A DNA stretch of 7,236 bases from Natrialbaceae archaeon B1-Br10_E2g27 (GCA_001563885.1 LKMM01000127.1:1-7236), one strand, 5' to 3'; counted from the stretch's first letter, positions 1 to 6,177 are shown. Translations and numbers: made by a program. The notes: generated by a model not told the origin, from the letters alone.

Positions 1-618
1 ATGGCCGTGCCGACGAACCTCTTCGTTTTGCAAGATCCATCCCACGACGACAGGCCAACGGTCACCGTCGAGGATTACACCGTCGAGTACGCCGACAGCG
101 CCGAAAACCAACTCGTCTCCGGGATCGGTATCGAGGCCATCGAAGGCGACGCCGGCCTCCGTTCTAGCGGCGTGATCGTCTCGAGTGAACAGCGCAACCT
201 GTGGGTGGAGGCCGTCTCTGCGGATCAACTCGAGTTCTCCGGCGAAGAGTCGGTTGCTCTCGGTAGCCCCGGCTGGCGAGAGACGGTCACCGCAGAGCGA
301 ACTGGCTGGGAGCTTCTGGGCAACGAGACCGTCTATCAGGTCACCCTGAGCCACGACAACGAGTCACAACTGGCGTACGAATCCAACGGCTCGTTTACCG
401 ATACCACCATCGAGCACCGATCTATCGGAATCGTCCCCCAGGACGGCACGTTCCACCTCACCGTCGAATCGAACGAAACCCTCGAGTCTACAGCCCTTCC
501 GGACGCAAACGAGTCAGTCACACTCGATGGCATCACGTTCGAACACGACGAGGACACGATCGTTGCGACCATGAACGGGACTGAAATCAACGTTGCGACT
601 CGGGAGACCTACGACTGA
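1..618 (+). CDS. Extracellular-type domain, probably C-terminal part of a larger membrane or secreted protein
   Basis: The frame is open from the first base and ends at TGA 616-618, giving 205 residues with no cysteine. The ATG at base 1 may be an internal methionine: there is no signal peptide or transmembrane helix, and the first residues (AVPTNLFVLQ) read like a loop leaving a membrane domain. The rest alternates short hydrophobic strands with acidic loops, suggesting a beta-rich fold. Six N-X-S/T sequons fall at N108, N120, N129, N158, N170 and N192, which fits a domain outside the cell that is N-glycosylated. A conserved-looking core lies around residues 57-104 (GVIVSSEQRNLWVEAV, then GWRETV). 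I weakly recall similar C-terminal regions on haloarchaeal rhomboid-type membrane proteins, but no protease motif is visible here, so the function is left open. It is probably not co-transcribed with the ABC genes, given the 229-nt gap. Confidence 0.7.
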   Translation: MAVPTNLFVLQDPSHDDRPTVTVEDYTVEYADSAENQLVSGIGIEAIEGDAGLRSSGVIVSSEQRNLWVEAVSADQLEFSGEESVALGSPGWRETVTAERTGWELLGNETVYQVTLSHDNESQLAYESNGSFTDTTIEHRSIGIVPQDGTFHLTVESNETLESTALPDANESVTLDGITFEHDEDTIVATMNGTEINVATRETYD

Positions 619-630
619 TACTCAGTATCG
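614..630 (+). other. Small hairpin overlapping the stop codon of the first gene
   Basis: GATAC at 617-621 and GTATC at 625-629 form a perfect inverted repeat around the loop TCA. A second palindrome, ACTGA at 614-618 with TCAGT at 622-626, overlaps it. The TGA stop codon lies within the repeat. It may mark the 3' end of the transcript, but no T-tract follows and the stem is short, so chance is possible. Confidence 0.25.
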
Positions 631-659
631 TCAAACAGTCAGCTGTACACCAAGGTTAC

Positions 660-747
660 TCGAGTCGGCCTACGGCGGATCGGACGGACCTGCTCAAAAC
701 GGGTGTGCAAGGCACTGCACGCTCGTCGGTGTAGGCTGGCAGTTCGA
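660..747 (+). other. Potential structured RNA element in the intergenic gap
   Basis: The 619-847 gap contains no convincing gene but does contain nested inverted repeats. GTCGGCCTAC (664-673) can pair with GTAGGCTGGC (731-740) over 10 bp, two of them G-U. It is extended by TCGA 660-663 with TCGA 744-747 across a 3-nt bulge. Inside, 702-709 pairs with 716-723 (core GTGCA/TGCAC) around the 6-nt loop AGGCAC. This could be a 3' UTR structure, a leader of the ABC operon or a small RNA. It does not fold as a tRNA. GC-rich DNA often yields such pairings by chance, so this is a candidate only. Confidence 0.2.
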
Positions 748-767
748 ACGAACGACACAGAGCCTGA

Positions 768-780
768 ACCGTTAATCATC
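768..780 (+). promoter_or_regulatory. Weak TATA-like candidate for the ABC operon
   Basis: The motif GTTAATCAT is the most AT-rich stretch in the gap. If used, it would place a transcription start near base 800, leaving a leader of roughly 48 nt before the ATPase start. No TATA-like box sits at the leaderless distance from either candidate start codon (848 or 854), so assignment is uncertain. Confidence 0.25.
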
Positions 781-847
781 ACGTTGCGATGGGAAGCCAG
801 CGGGAAACAATGTCCCGAGGAGTGATCGATCAGCCCGAGTTGACCGG

Positions 848-1639
848 GTGAACATGATACACCGTATACTGCGGGCCAGGGGCACATCCAGATCGTCAAC
901 CGACGAGGTGGCGTCGCAAGCGGCGGTCAGACTCGAGGACGTTACCCACGAGTATGGCGGTCGCGGGCGATTCGGATCGAGCCGAGAGCGATCCGTTACC
1001 GCCCTCGAGGAGGTGACACTTACCGTCGATACCGGAGAGATCGTCGGACTGCAGGGCCCGAGTGGAAGCGGGAAGTCGACGATTCTACACGCCGTTTCGG
1101 GCCTGTTGGTACCGACCAGCGGCCGGGTCGAACTGCTGAACACCGACCTATCAGAGCGGTCGGACCGCGAGCGAACTCGGCTGCGTCGAACCCACGTCGG
1201 GATCGTCTTCCAGCGCTTTCATTTGCTGCCGTCGCTGTCGGCCAGAGCCAACGTCGCCTTGCCGCTCGTCCAGGCCGGCATCCCAAAACCCGCCCGACGA
1301 AAGCGGGCGAGTGAGCTTCTCGAGTCGGTCGGACTCGCCGATCGGACGACACATCTGCCAGGTGAACTCAGCGGCGGGGAGCGCCAACGGGTCGCAATCG
1401 CCCGTGCGCTCGCGTCGGATCCCGACGTGCTCGTCGCCGACGAACCAACTGGCGAACTCGATACGGAGACCGGACGCTCCGTCCTCGAGTTGCTGACGAC
1501 AGTTGGCCGTAACCGGGCGGTGCTCGTTGCCTCCCACGATAGCGAGACGCTCGCGGTCACCGATCGAGTCGTTTCGCTGGCAGATGGTAGAATCATCGAC
1601 GACGGCCGGTCGGGACGGAGCAACACCCCATCATCATGA
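848..1639 (+). CDS. ABC transporter ATP-binding protein, LolD/MacB type
   Basis: This 263-residue cytoplasmic ATPase should power the two permeases encoded just downstream. All ABC motifs are intact: Walker A GPSGSGKST (70-78), Q-loop Q122 in IVFQRFHLLPSL, signature LSGGE (174-178) followed by RQRVAIARAL, Walker B VLVADEP (194-200) with catalytic E199, D-loop GELD (202-205) and switch H230. The HLLPSLSARANVALPL segment is typical of the LolD/MacB/FtsE branch rather than importers. The ABC fold starts near VRLEDVTHEY (27-36), so about 25 polar N-terminal residues are extra. The start could be GTG 848 or ATG 854, two codons later; no strong ribosome-binding site separates them. The stop is 12 nt before the next start, so the gene leads a three-gene operon. 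The substrate is unknown; export or extraction of lipids, lipoproteins or peptides, or mechanotransmission, is the usual range for the family. Confidence 0.93.
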   Translation: MNMIHRILRARGTSRSSTDEVASQAAVRLEDVTHEYGGRGRFGSSRERSVTALEEVTLTVDTGEIVGLQGPSGSGKSTILHAVSGLLVPTSGRVELLNTDLSERSDRERTRLRRTHVGIVFQRFHLLPSLSARANVALPLVQAGIPKPARRKRASELLESVGLADRTTHLPGELSGGERQRVAIARALASDPDVLVADEPTGELDTETGRSVLELLTTVGRNRAVLVASHDSETLAVTDRVVSLADGRIIDDGRSGRSNTPSS

Positions 1640-1651
1640 GCGTGATTAGCT

Positions 1652-2905
1652 GTGGTACCTAACGGGTCTGGAAACTGGCGAACCAGGTGGACCGGGCTCG
1701 TCTCGGTCTCGCTTGCACGCCTGTGGAAGCGTGCGACTCGAACCCGATCAGGGCGAGTGGCCGCAACGCTCGTTACCGTCGCCGTCACCGTTGGCCTACT
1801 GCTCGTCGTGACTGGAATTGCCCTCGCACTCGCCGATGGTGGAGCCGCAACCAACGACGACGGCGACGCACACATCGTCCCCGACGAACAGGCGTCACTG
1901 TCCGCCGTCGACGGCGTCGAGGGGACACGTCTGGGCGAAACGAACGACCGCGCCGAGGAGCTTCGAGCCCACGAGGGTGTCGATCACGCCTCACCAATAC
2001 TGGCCGAACCGGGACACCTCGAGGCAGTCGGCAGTGGCGAGCCCCAGACCGTCTTACTGGTCGGCGTCCTCCCGGACGAGGAGCCACGAACCGTCGCCGG
2101 CCTTTCGACGTCCAGCCTCGGCGATACCGAAGCCGGAAGCGAGGATGGACAGCCACACGGGGAGATCGTCCTCTCGGAAGCCACAGCAGACCGCCTCGAG
2201 GCGAGCGAGGGTGACGAACTCTCCGTCCCCGACCCCGAGGCAACAGCCAACGTCCCATCGCTTTCGGTCACGGTTACAGCAGTCGAGGAGGCTGATTCGG
2301 ACGGCGACACCGACGCCCCGGTCGCACTCGTCTACGTGACCGACTTACAATCGTTTTCGGGCGCTGAGAACGACCAACTCGCCGATCGCGTGACCGTCTG
2401 GGGGGACGAGGAGGCGATCAGCGCCATCGGAGCCGAGACGTTCCCCGAAGCGACCGTCGAATCCCAGCGCACCACCGATCCAAGGGCCCTCTTCGACGAC
2501 GGACTCGCACTCGCAGCGAGCGTACTCGCATTGCTCGTCGGCCTCGTTATCTGTTCATCGTTCATCGCGACGACCGCAGGGATGAGCGTCAACGACGACC
2601 GCCGGTCGCTTGCCGTCCTCGAGTCGGTCGGCATCCCCCGACGCGGCCGGCTCACAGTCGTCGCAGTCTCGACACTCGCGACGACGGTCGTCGGGGCCAT
2701 CCTCGGAGTTGCCCTCGGTTTCGCCGGCATCTACGGCCTCGATATCGCAGCGAGTGCAACAGTCGCCCCGGGGACCGTCGCCGTTGCCCACCCAGTGTTT
2801 GCCCCCTACGCCGTCGGCGTCGCACTACTGGCCGGACTAATCGCTATCCCGTATCCGCTTGCGATCGCCGCCAGAACCTCGGCACTCGAGGAGGTGAACC
2901 GATGA
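1652..2905 (+). CDS. FtsX/MacB-type ABC transporter permease (first subunit)
   Basis: This 417-residue membrane protein has the MacB/FtsX permease layout. One N-terminal helix (about 37-62) is followed by an acidic extracellular domain of about 220 residues (63-283), then three helices (about 284-308, 334-362 and 384-406). The cytoplasmic segment after helix 2 (DDRRSLAVLESVGIPRRGR, about 315-333) matches the coupling region that contacts the ATPase. The C-terminus ARTSALEEV resembles the family's usual ending. The GTG start at 1652 is the only good choice: it precedes the basic N-terminal segment, lies 12 nt after the ATPase stop, and has a weak GAG-rich ribosome-binding site. The extracellular domain is likely periplasmic-core-like but diverged. 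It presumably heterodimerises with the next permease. No adaptor protein of MacA type is encoded in the window. Confidence 0.88.
   Translation: MVPNGSGNWRTRWTGLVSVSLARLWKRATRTRSGRVAATLVTVAVTVGLLLVVTGIALALADGGAATNDDGDAHIVPDEQASLSAVDGVEGTRLGETNDRAEELRAHEGVDHASPILAEPGHLEAVGSGEPQTVLLVGVLPDEEPRTVAGLSTSSLGDTEAGSEDGQPHGEIVLSEATADRLEASEGDELSVPDPEATANVPSLSVTVTAVEEADSDGDTDAPVALVYVTDLQSFSGAENDQLADRVTVWGDEEAISAIGAETFPEATVESQRTTDPRALFDDGLALAASVLALLVGLVICSSFIATTAGMSVNDDRRSLAVLESVGIPRRGRLTVVAVSTLATTVVGAILGVALGFAGIYGLDIAASATVAPGTVAVAHPVFAPYAVGVALLAGLIAIPYPLAIAARTSALEEVNR
2890..2897 (+). promoter_or_regulatory. Exact Shine-Dalgarno for the second permease
   Basis: GGAGGTGA matches the complement of the haloarchaeal 16S rRNA 3' end and ends 4 nt before ATG 2902. 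It lies inside the end of the first permease gene. With the ATGA overlap it fixes the start and supports coupled translation of the two permease subunits. Confidence 0.75.
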
Positions 2906-4134
2906 GCGCGAGTGGTTTCTACGTCCGACTCTGTGCCGTCGTCGGAATCGCGATTGCCATGCTCCGGCGCTCGCCCGGCCGGACCACCCTCTCGGTGGTT
3001 GCAGTGGCGCTTGCCGTCCTCTCTGTGACGTTGCTTTCGGGGCTGGGAGTCGGCGTCGTCGCGATGGGCGAAGACGGCCTCGAGGCCAGTGCACAGGACA
3101 TCTGGATCACGGGTGACCCAGTCGATCCATCGGCAAGCGGGACCCAGAACCCAATCGTCGGCACACACGAGGTGGCGGCGACTGTCGCTGCCCACGACGA
3201 CGTCCGGGCAACCGCGCCAATCGCGATGCACGACATCTACATCGGGGCCGAACCGGACGACCTCGAGCGTCGGCCCTCGGTCGGTATCCCACAGACCCAC
3301 AGTCGGTTCGAGTTCGAGGCGGGCGGTGGGTTCGACACCGTCGACGACATCGACGAGAACGGCCGAGCGGCCGACCCAACCGCAGAAGAGATCGTGTTAG
3401 ATCCTGCAATCGCCACATCACTGGATGTCGACGTCGGCGACACCGTCTACGTCGGTGCAAGCCGTGAACGGGCCGACTACGAGTTTACCGTCGTCGGCAC
3501 CTCGTCGTACTATTCACAGTATCTCGGCTCGGAGACGGTGACGATTCCACTCAACGACCAGCAGGCTCTGGCCGGCACCACCGGGACCGATCGCGCCACG
3601 TTTATCACCGCAACCCTGGCCGACGACGCCGACCCCGACACCGTCGAAGCCGAGTTGAGCGACGCCCACCCCGAGTACGACGTCCGAACCAGCGACGACC
3701 AGGTCAGCGCCTTCCTCGAGGAACGACCACTCGTCATCGCAAGCGGCGTGACCCTCGTCGCACTGGCCGTCCTCGGCGGCGTCGTCCTCACGACGAATCT
3801 GTTCGCACTCGTCGCCGCCCAACAACGCGACGAACTCGCTGCCCTCCGGGCACTCGGTCTCTCGAGACGGCTGCTTGCGGCCACCCTCGGTGTCCAGGGC
3901 GTCATCATCGGCCTGCTCGGCGGGCTCGTTGGCCTGCTTTTGACCCCTGTTGCAGTCGCTGGCCTCAACTCCCTTTCCCAATCGGTCATCGGCTTCGATT
4001 CTATCCTTCGGACACCGCCGGAGGTCTACGCTGCCGGCTTTGGACTCGCCATCGTCGTCGGCTCGATCGTCGCCGTCATTACCGGCTTTCGTGCCGGCCG
4101 CTACGCTCGAATCGAACACCTCAGACACGGTTAG
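2902..4134 (+). CDS. FtsX/MacB-type ABC transporter permease (second subunit)
   Basis: This 410-residue permease has the same architecture as its upstream partner: helix 1 at about 28-55, an extracellular domain at about 56-276, and helices at about 277-305, 324-356 and 373-397. The coupling segment QQRDELAALRALGLSRR (307-323) is close to the family pattern and more canonical than in the first permease. The extracellular domain is acidic, includes EEIVLDPAIATSLDVDVGDTV (162-182) and EFTVVGT, and is typical of the MacB periplasmic core region. The ATG start overlaps the previous stop as ATGA and has an exact upstream ribosome-binding site, so the two subunits are probably made in equal amounts. 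Two distinct permeases imply a heterodimeric channel. The TAG stop (4132-4134) overlaps the stop of the convergent methyltransferase gene. The substrate cannot be read from the sequence. Confidence 0.9.
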   Translation: MSASGFYVRLCAVVGIAIAMLRRSPGRTTLSVVAVALAVLSVTLLSGLGVGVVAMGEDGLEASAQDIWITGDPVDPSASGTQNPIVGTHEVAATVAAHDDVRATAPIAMHDIYIGAEPDDLERRPSVGIPQTHSRFEFEAGGGFDTVDDIDENGRAADPTAEEIVLDPAIATSLDVDVGDTVYVGASRERADYEFTVVGTSSYYSQYLGSETVTIPLNDQQALAGTTGTDRATFITATLADDADPDTVEAELSDAHPEYDVRTSDDQVSAFLEERPLVIASGVTLVALAVLGGVVLTTNLFALVAAQQRDELAALRALGLSRRLLAATLGVQGVIIGLLGGLVGLLLTPVAVAGLNSLSQSVIGFDSILRTPPEVYAAGFGLAIVVGSIVAVITGFRAGRYARIEHLRHG

Positions 4135-4754
4135 GACCACTCGATACGGAACAGTTCCGTCTCGAGTGTCCGCTCTGTCGCGTCATGAAAGTCAAATCGG
4201 CGTTCGATCGAAAACGACGCCTGAAACGCGTGGGTTAGCTCACCACCGTGGTCGCTCGCAAACGACTCGACGAACGTCTTGCTCCCCTCATTGTGGAAGG
4301 TATAGGAGACCTCGGCGAGTTCGCAGGCAGCCTCGAGAAACGCCCTATCAGCGTGGCGGTTGCCATACTGGGCACCGAAGGGAGGATTGGAGACGACCGT
4401 CGCGGATGTAACTGCGAGTGGGTGGGCGGTCACGTCGGCACACACCCACTCGAGTTCCCCCGAACGACCAACCCGTCGGGCGTTTTCGCGTGCGACCTCG
4501 AGTGCCGCCCGATCGACATCGACACCGACGACACACTCGGCACCTGCAAGCGCTGTCGCGACCGCGAGCATTCCCGTCCCGGTGCCGAGGTCGACGACTC
4601 GCCGCTCGAGATCACCCTGTAACCGTGCAACGTGACAGACGTGGGAAGCGAGGTCGGGCGGTGTGAGATACTGCTCTAACTCGGGTGTCGGGGCGTCGAA
4701 ATCCGAAAGCGTCTCGAGTGTGCGAGCGAGCGTCCGACGTGACGGACCAGCCAT
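4131..4754 (-). CDS. METTL5-like N6-adenine nucleic acid methyltransferase
   Basis: This 207-residue class I SAM-dependent methyltransferase belongs to the METTL5/COG2263 predicted RNA methylase group. Visible motifs are LEQYLTPPDLASHV (26-39), typical of the family's substrate/SAM entry segment; motif I VDLGTGTGML (54-63); the acidic ribose-binding D79 and D81 in VGVDVDRAAL; CADVT (105-109); and catalytic motif IV NPPFGAQYGNRHADRAFL (123-140). The last is the N-P-P-F signature of adenine-N6 methylation. Human METTL5 modifies an 18S rRNA adenosine with the partner TRMT112, so a ribosomal RNA target is likely here but inferred. The frame stays open upstream to 5012. ATG 4754 is chosen because homology begins just after it and because longer forms would run into the divergent zinc-ribbon gene. 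The TAA stop reads through 4133-4131, overlapping the permease stop. Confidence 0.88.
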   Translation of the reverse strand: MAGPSRRTLARTLETLSDFDAPTPELEQYLTPPDLASHVCHVARLQGDLERRVVDLGTGTGMLAVATALAGAECVVGVDVDRAALEVARENARRVGRSGELEWVCADVTAHPLAVTSATVVSNPPFGAQYGNRHADRAFLEAACELAEVSYTFHNEGSKTFVESFASDHGGELTHAFQASFSIERRFDFHDATERTLETELFRIEWS

Positions 4755-4810
4755 ACTCGAGCCCTCGCTTGCAACAGGGATGGCTCCGTCGGTCTCAGAG
4801 CGTTCGAATA

Positions 4811-4820
4811 GAGTTAAGTT
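4811..4820 (+). promoter_or_regulatory. TATA-like box for the zinc-ribbon gene
   Basis: GAGTTAAGTT has its TTAA core at 4814-4817, about 26 nt before ATG 4842, the expected distance for a leaderless haloarchaeal transcript. The purine-rich CGAATAGAG just upstream could serve as the BRE. Read on the other strand (AACTTAACTC) the same box would start a methyltransferase transcript with a leader of about 35 nt, so a bidirectional promoter is possible. Confidence 0.55.
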
Positions 4821-4841
4821 CCGGCGGAAAAAACAAATCGT

Positions 4842-5051
4842 ATGGACGAGTGCCCTCGCTGCCAGGGATCGCTCGAGACGCTGACCTTGGGGAACGTATC
4901 GACTATTGCCTGTCCACACTGTGGGTATGCCGATATCCCAGTCGACCACGAACCCACGAGAGCCACCCCCGAATCCTGGTACGAGGCGTTCAACCGGTTT
5001 TACGATCAACACGCAGACGAGGAAGCCGACACGGCAAGCGACGACTCTTGA
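4842..5051 (+). CDS. Small zinc-ribbon protein
   Basis: This 69-residue acidic protein carries two CxxC knuckles, CPRC (C4, C7) and CPHC (C24, C27), spaced as in a zinc ribbon. They are followed by GYADIPVDHEP and a polar, acidic tail (DQHADEEADTASDDS). A short aromatic helix, ESWYEAFNRFYDQH (44-57), could be an interaction surface. Haloarchaea encode many such tiny zinc-finger proteins, mostly of unknown function; nucleic-acid binding or acting as a small protein partner are the usual guesses. The ATG has a TATA-like box at the leaderless distance. The gene is divergent from the METTL5-like gene and convergent with the actin gene. METTL5 enzymes use the zinc-binding partner Trm112, but the Trm112 hallmark near I-P-N-L-L is absent here, so I do not call it Trm112. 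Confidence 0.85.
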   Translation: MDECPRCQGSLETLTLGNVSTIACPHCGYADIPVDHEPTRATPESWYEAFNRFYDQHADEEADTASDDS

Positions 5052-5078
5052 CTCCCCGACTGAAAAACCGAGTGTGCG
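5052..5078 (-). terminator. T-tract in the convergent spacer, likely 3' end of the actin transcript
   Basis: Only 27 nt separate the zinc-ribbon and actin stop codons. Read on the minus strand, the spacer gives GGTTTTTCAG, with the T5 run at 5067-5063, about 12 nt past the actin stop. Archaeal intrinsic termination uses such T-rich stretches without requiring a hairpin. The + strand has no comparable T-run, so the zinc-ribbon transcript may end inside the antisense of the actin gene. Confidence 0.4.
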
Positions 5079-6104
5079 TTATTCTGCGGGTGCTTCCGCT
5101 TGTTCGGCTTCCTGTTCGTGATCGACGTCTTCGTCCGAGCGGGCAGCGACGAGCCCACCACGGGCGACACTATACAGCGGCTCGGTGGCGTGACTGACGC
5201 CACTGATCGAGAACGGAATGTTCGCATCCTCGAGATGGTCACGGAACAACGCCTCGAAGCCGTTTGGACTCGAGGTGCCACCGGTAACGACGACCGGGAC
5301 ATCCAGTCCCTCTTCGACGTCTTCTTCGTCGACTTCGGCGACGATGTTCTCGATGACGTAATCGAGTAAGTTCTCGTAGTAAATCGACAACGCGCCCTCG
5401 ACACCACCGACGTCCGTGGTGAAATCGAGTTCGAAGTCGTCCTCTTTGATCGAGGTAACCTTGTCGACGGGCGTGCCGGTCGCTCGGGCGGCCTGTTCGT
5501 CCACCCAGTCGCCACCGCGGGCGACGGAGAATTTCATCACCGGTACTGCGTAGTAGGACAGACAGACGTTCGTCATCCCTGCCCCGAAGGAGATACCCAG
5601 TCCCGTAAAGTTGTTATCGGCGAGTTCGCTGTAGATGACGGCCATCCCTTCGTTGATCGGCTCGGCATCGTAGCCCATGTCGTTTAGGAACGACTCGATC
5701 GTTTTCTGGTGATACAGCGTCGAGAGGTCGTCGTCGATCGGATCGGCAGGCGTCGAAAAGTACAGTTTCTCGTCCGGATAGGAGGGTGCGCCGACGACCT
5801 GTTCGATGATGAGTTTCATCATCGGGATGGCACTTTTCTCGTCGTTCGAGAGGATGCCGTGTTTCATCGGCCGGCGTGTCTCCTTGTTGAAAATATTCGC
5901 AAAGTTCAACGCATCGTCGCCGACGACGTACACCTTGTCGTCTTTGCGAATGTGTAACACTTCGCTTCGTGAGAGCATCTGCTCGGCCATATCCGAGTAC
6001 TCGATCTCGACGAAGGAGTTGCGCTGCTGCACGAAGACCGTGTCGTTCCCATCCTGCTGTGCGGACAGAATGTTCATCGTACCAACGTCTAGGCCTTTGG
6101 CCAT
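5079..6104 (-). CDS. Haloarchaeal actin homologue, salactin/volactin-like
   Basis: This 341-residue ATPase of the actin/MreB/ParM superfamily should polymerise into cytoplasmic filaments. Phosphate-1 is GLDVGTMN (4-11, with D6); connect-1 is around INEGMAVIYSELADN (150-164); phosphate-2 is GLGISFGAGMTNV (168-180); the adenosine loop is VVVTGGTSSPNGFEALF (271-287); and connect-2 is around PLYSVARGGLVAARS (309-323). An acidic, disordered tail rich in Glu and Asp ends the protein (324-341). From memory the N-terminus and overall sequence closely match salactin, the dynamically unstable filament protein of Halobacterium salinarum, whose Haloferax volcanii relative volactin affects cell shape. ATG 6104 is chosen over an in-frame start at 6161 because homology begins with MAKGLD and a TATA box sits 27 nt before it. 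At phosphate-2 the usual Asp appears to be Ser172. It lies downstream of a same-strand membrane protein gene. Confidence 0.9.
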   Translation of the reverse strand: MAKGLDVGTMNILSAQQDGNDTVFVQQRNSFVEIEYSDMAEQMLSRSEVLHIRKDDKVYVVGDDALNFANIFNKETRRPMKHGILSNDEKSAIPMMKLIIEQVVGAPSYPDEKLYFSTPADPIDDDLSTLYHQKTIESFLNDMGYDAEPINEGMAVIYSELADNNFTGLGISFGAGMTNVCLSYYAVPVMKFSVARGGDWVDEQAARATGTPVDKVTSIKEDDFELDFTTDVGGVEGALSIYYENLLDYVIENIVAEVDEEDVEEGLDVPVVVTGGTSSPNGFEALFRDHLEDANIPFSISGVSHATEPLYSVARGGLVAARSDEDVDHEQEAEQAEAPAE

Positions 6105-6126
6105 ACGTTTCCAAGGCAACTGGCGG

Positions 6127-6135
6127 AATATAAAT
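6127..6135 (-). promoter_or_regulatory. TATA box of the actin gene (leaderless transcript)
   Basis: Read on the minus strand this is ATTTATATT, a near-consensus haloarchaeal TATA box centred at 6131, 27 nt upstream of ATG 6104. This places the transcription start at or next to the start codon, so the mRNA should be leaderless. It also shows that the actin gene has its own promoter rather than depending on the membrane protein gene upstream. Confidence 0.75.
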
Positions 6136-6144
6136 CTATGTGAC

Positions 6145-6176
6145 TTAATTCCATCGGCCAATTACCCTAAGTAATT
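6145..6176. promoter_or_regulatory. AT-rich operator-like element upstream of the actin promoter
   Basis: A perfect inverted repeat, AATTAC (6160-6165) / GTAATT (6171-6176) with spacer CCTAA, lies about 29 nt beyond the TATA box. AATT recurs at 6147, 6160 and 6173, exactly 13 nt apart. In a GC-rich genome such a dense, spaced AT-rich block next to a clear promoter suggests a transcription factor site. No known regulator can be named from the sequence. Confidence 0.4.
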
Positions 6177-6177
6177 A

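Noticed and set aside
735..760. AGTTCGAACG resembling a tRNA T-loop
   Set aside because: No acceptor, D or anticodon stem can be built around it.
639..899. Open frame of 86 codons on the minus strand across the 619-847 gap
   Set aside because: Cys-, Arg- and Ser-rich composition unlike the acidic neighbours, no promoter or ribosome-binding site seen, and it runs into the ATPase gene.
1219..1875. Long open frame (218 codons) antisense to the ATPase and the first permease
   Set aside because: The product is Ser/Arg/Thr-rich and not acidic, spans two convincing genes on the other strand, and has no recognisable motif.
3514..4140. Long open frame (208 codons) antisense to the second permease
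   Set aside because: It mirrors the permease gene, which has intact domain motifs. Long antisense frames are common in GC-rich haloarchaeal DNA, and the product resembles no family I know.
4248..4622. Open frame of 124 codons antisense to the methyltransferase, with several cysteines
   Set aside because: The cysteines come from the reverse complement of the conserved methyltransferase sequence and do not form a zinc-binding pattern.
4755..5012. Longer N-terminus for the methyltransferase (in-frame start at 5012)
   Set aside because: The extension overlaps the zinc-ribbon gene in antisense, has non-haloarchaeal composition, and lies before the point where family similarity begins.
6105..6161. 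Longer N-terminus for the actin homologue (in-frame start at 6161)
   Set aside because: It would place the near-consensus TATA box inside the coding region, and salactin-like proteins begin at MAKGLD.
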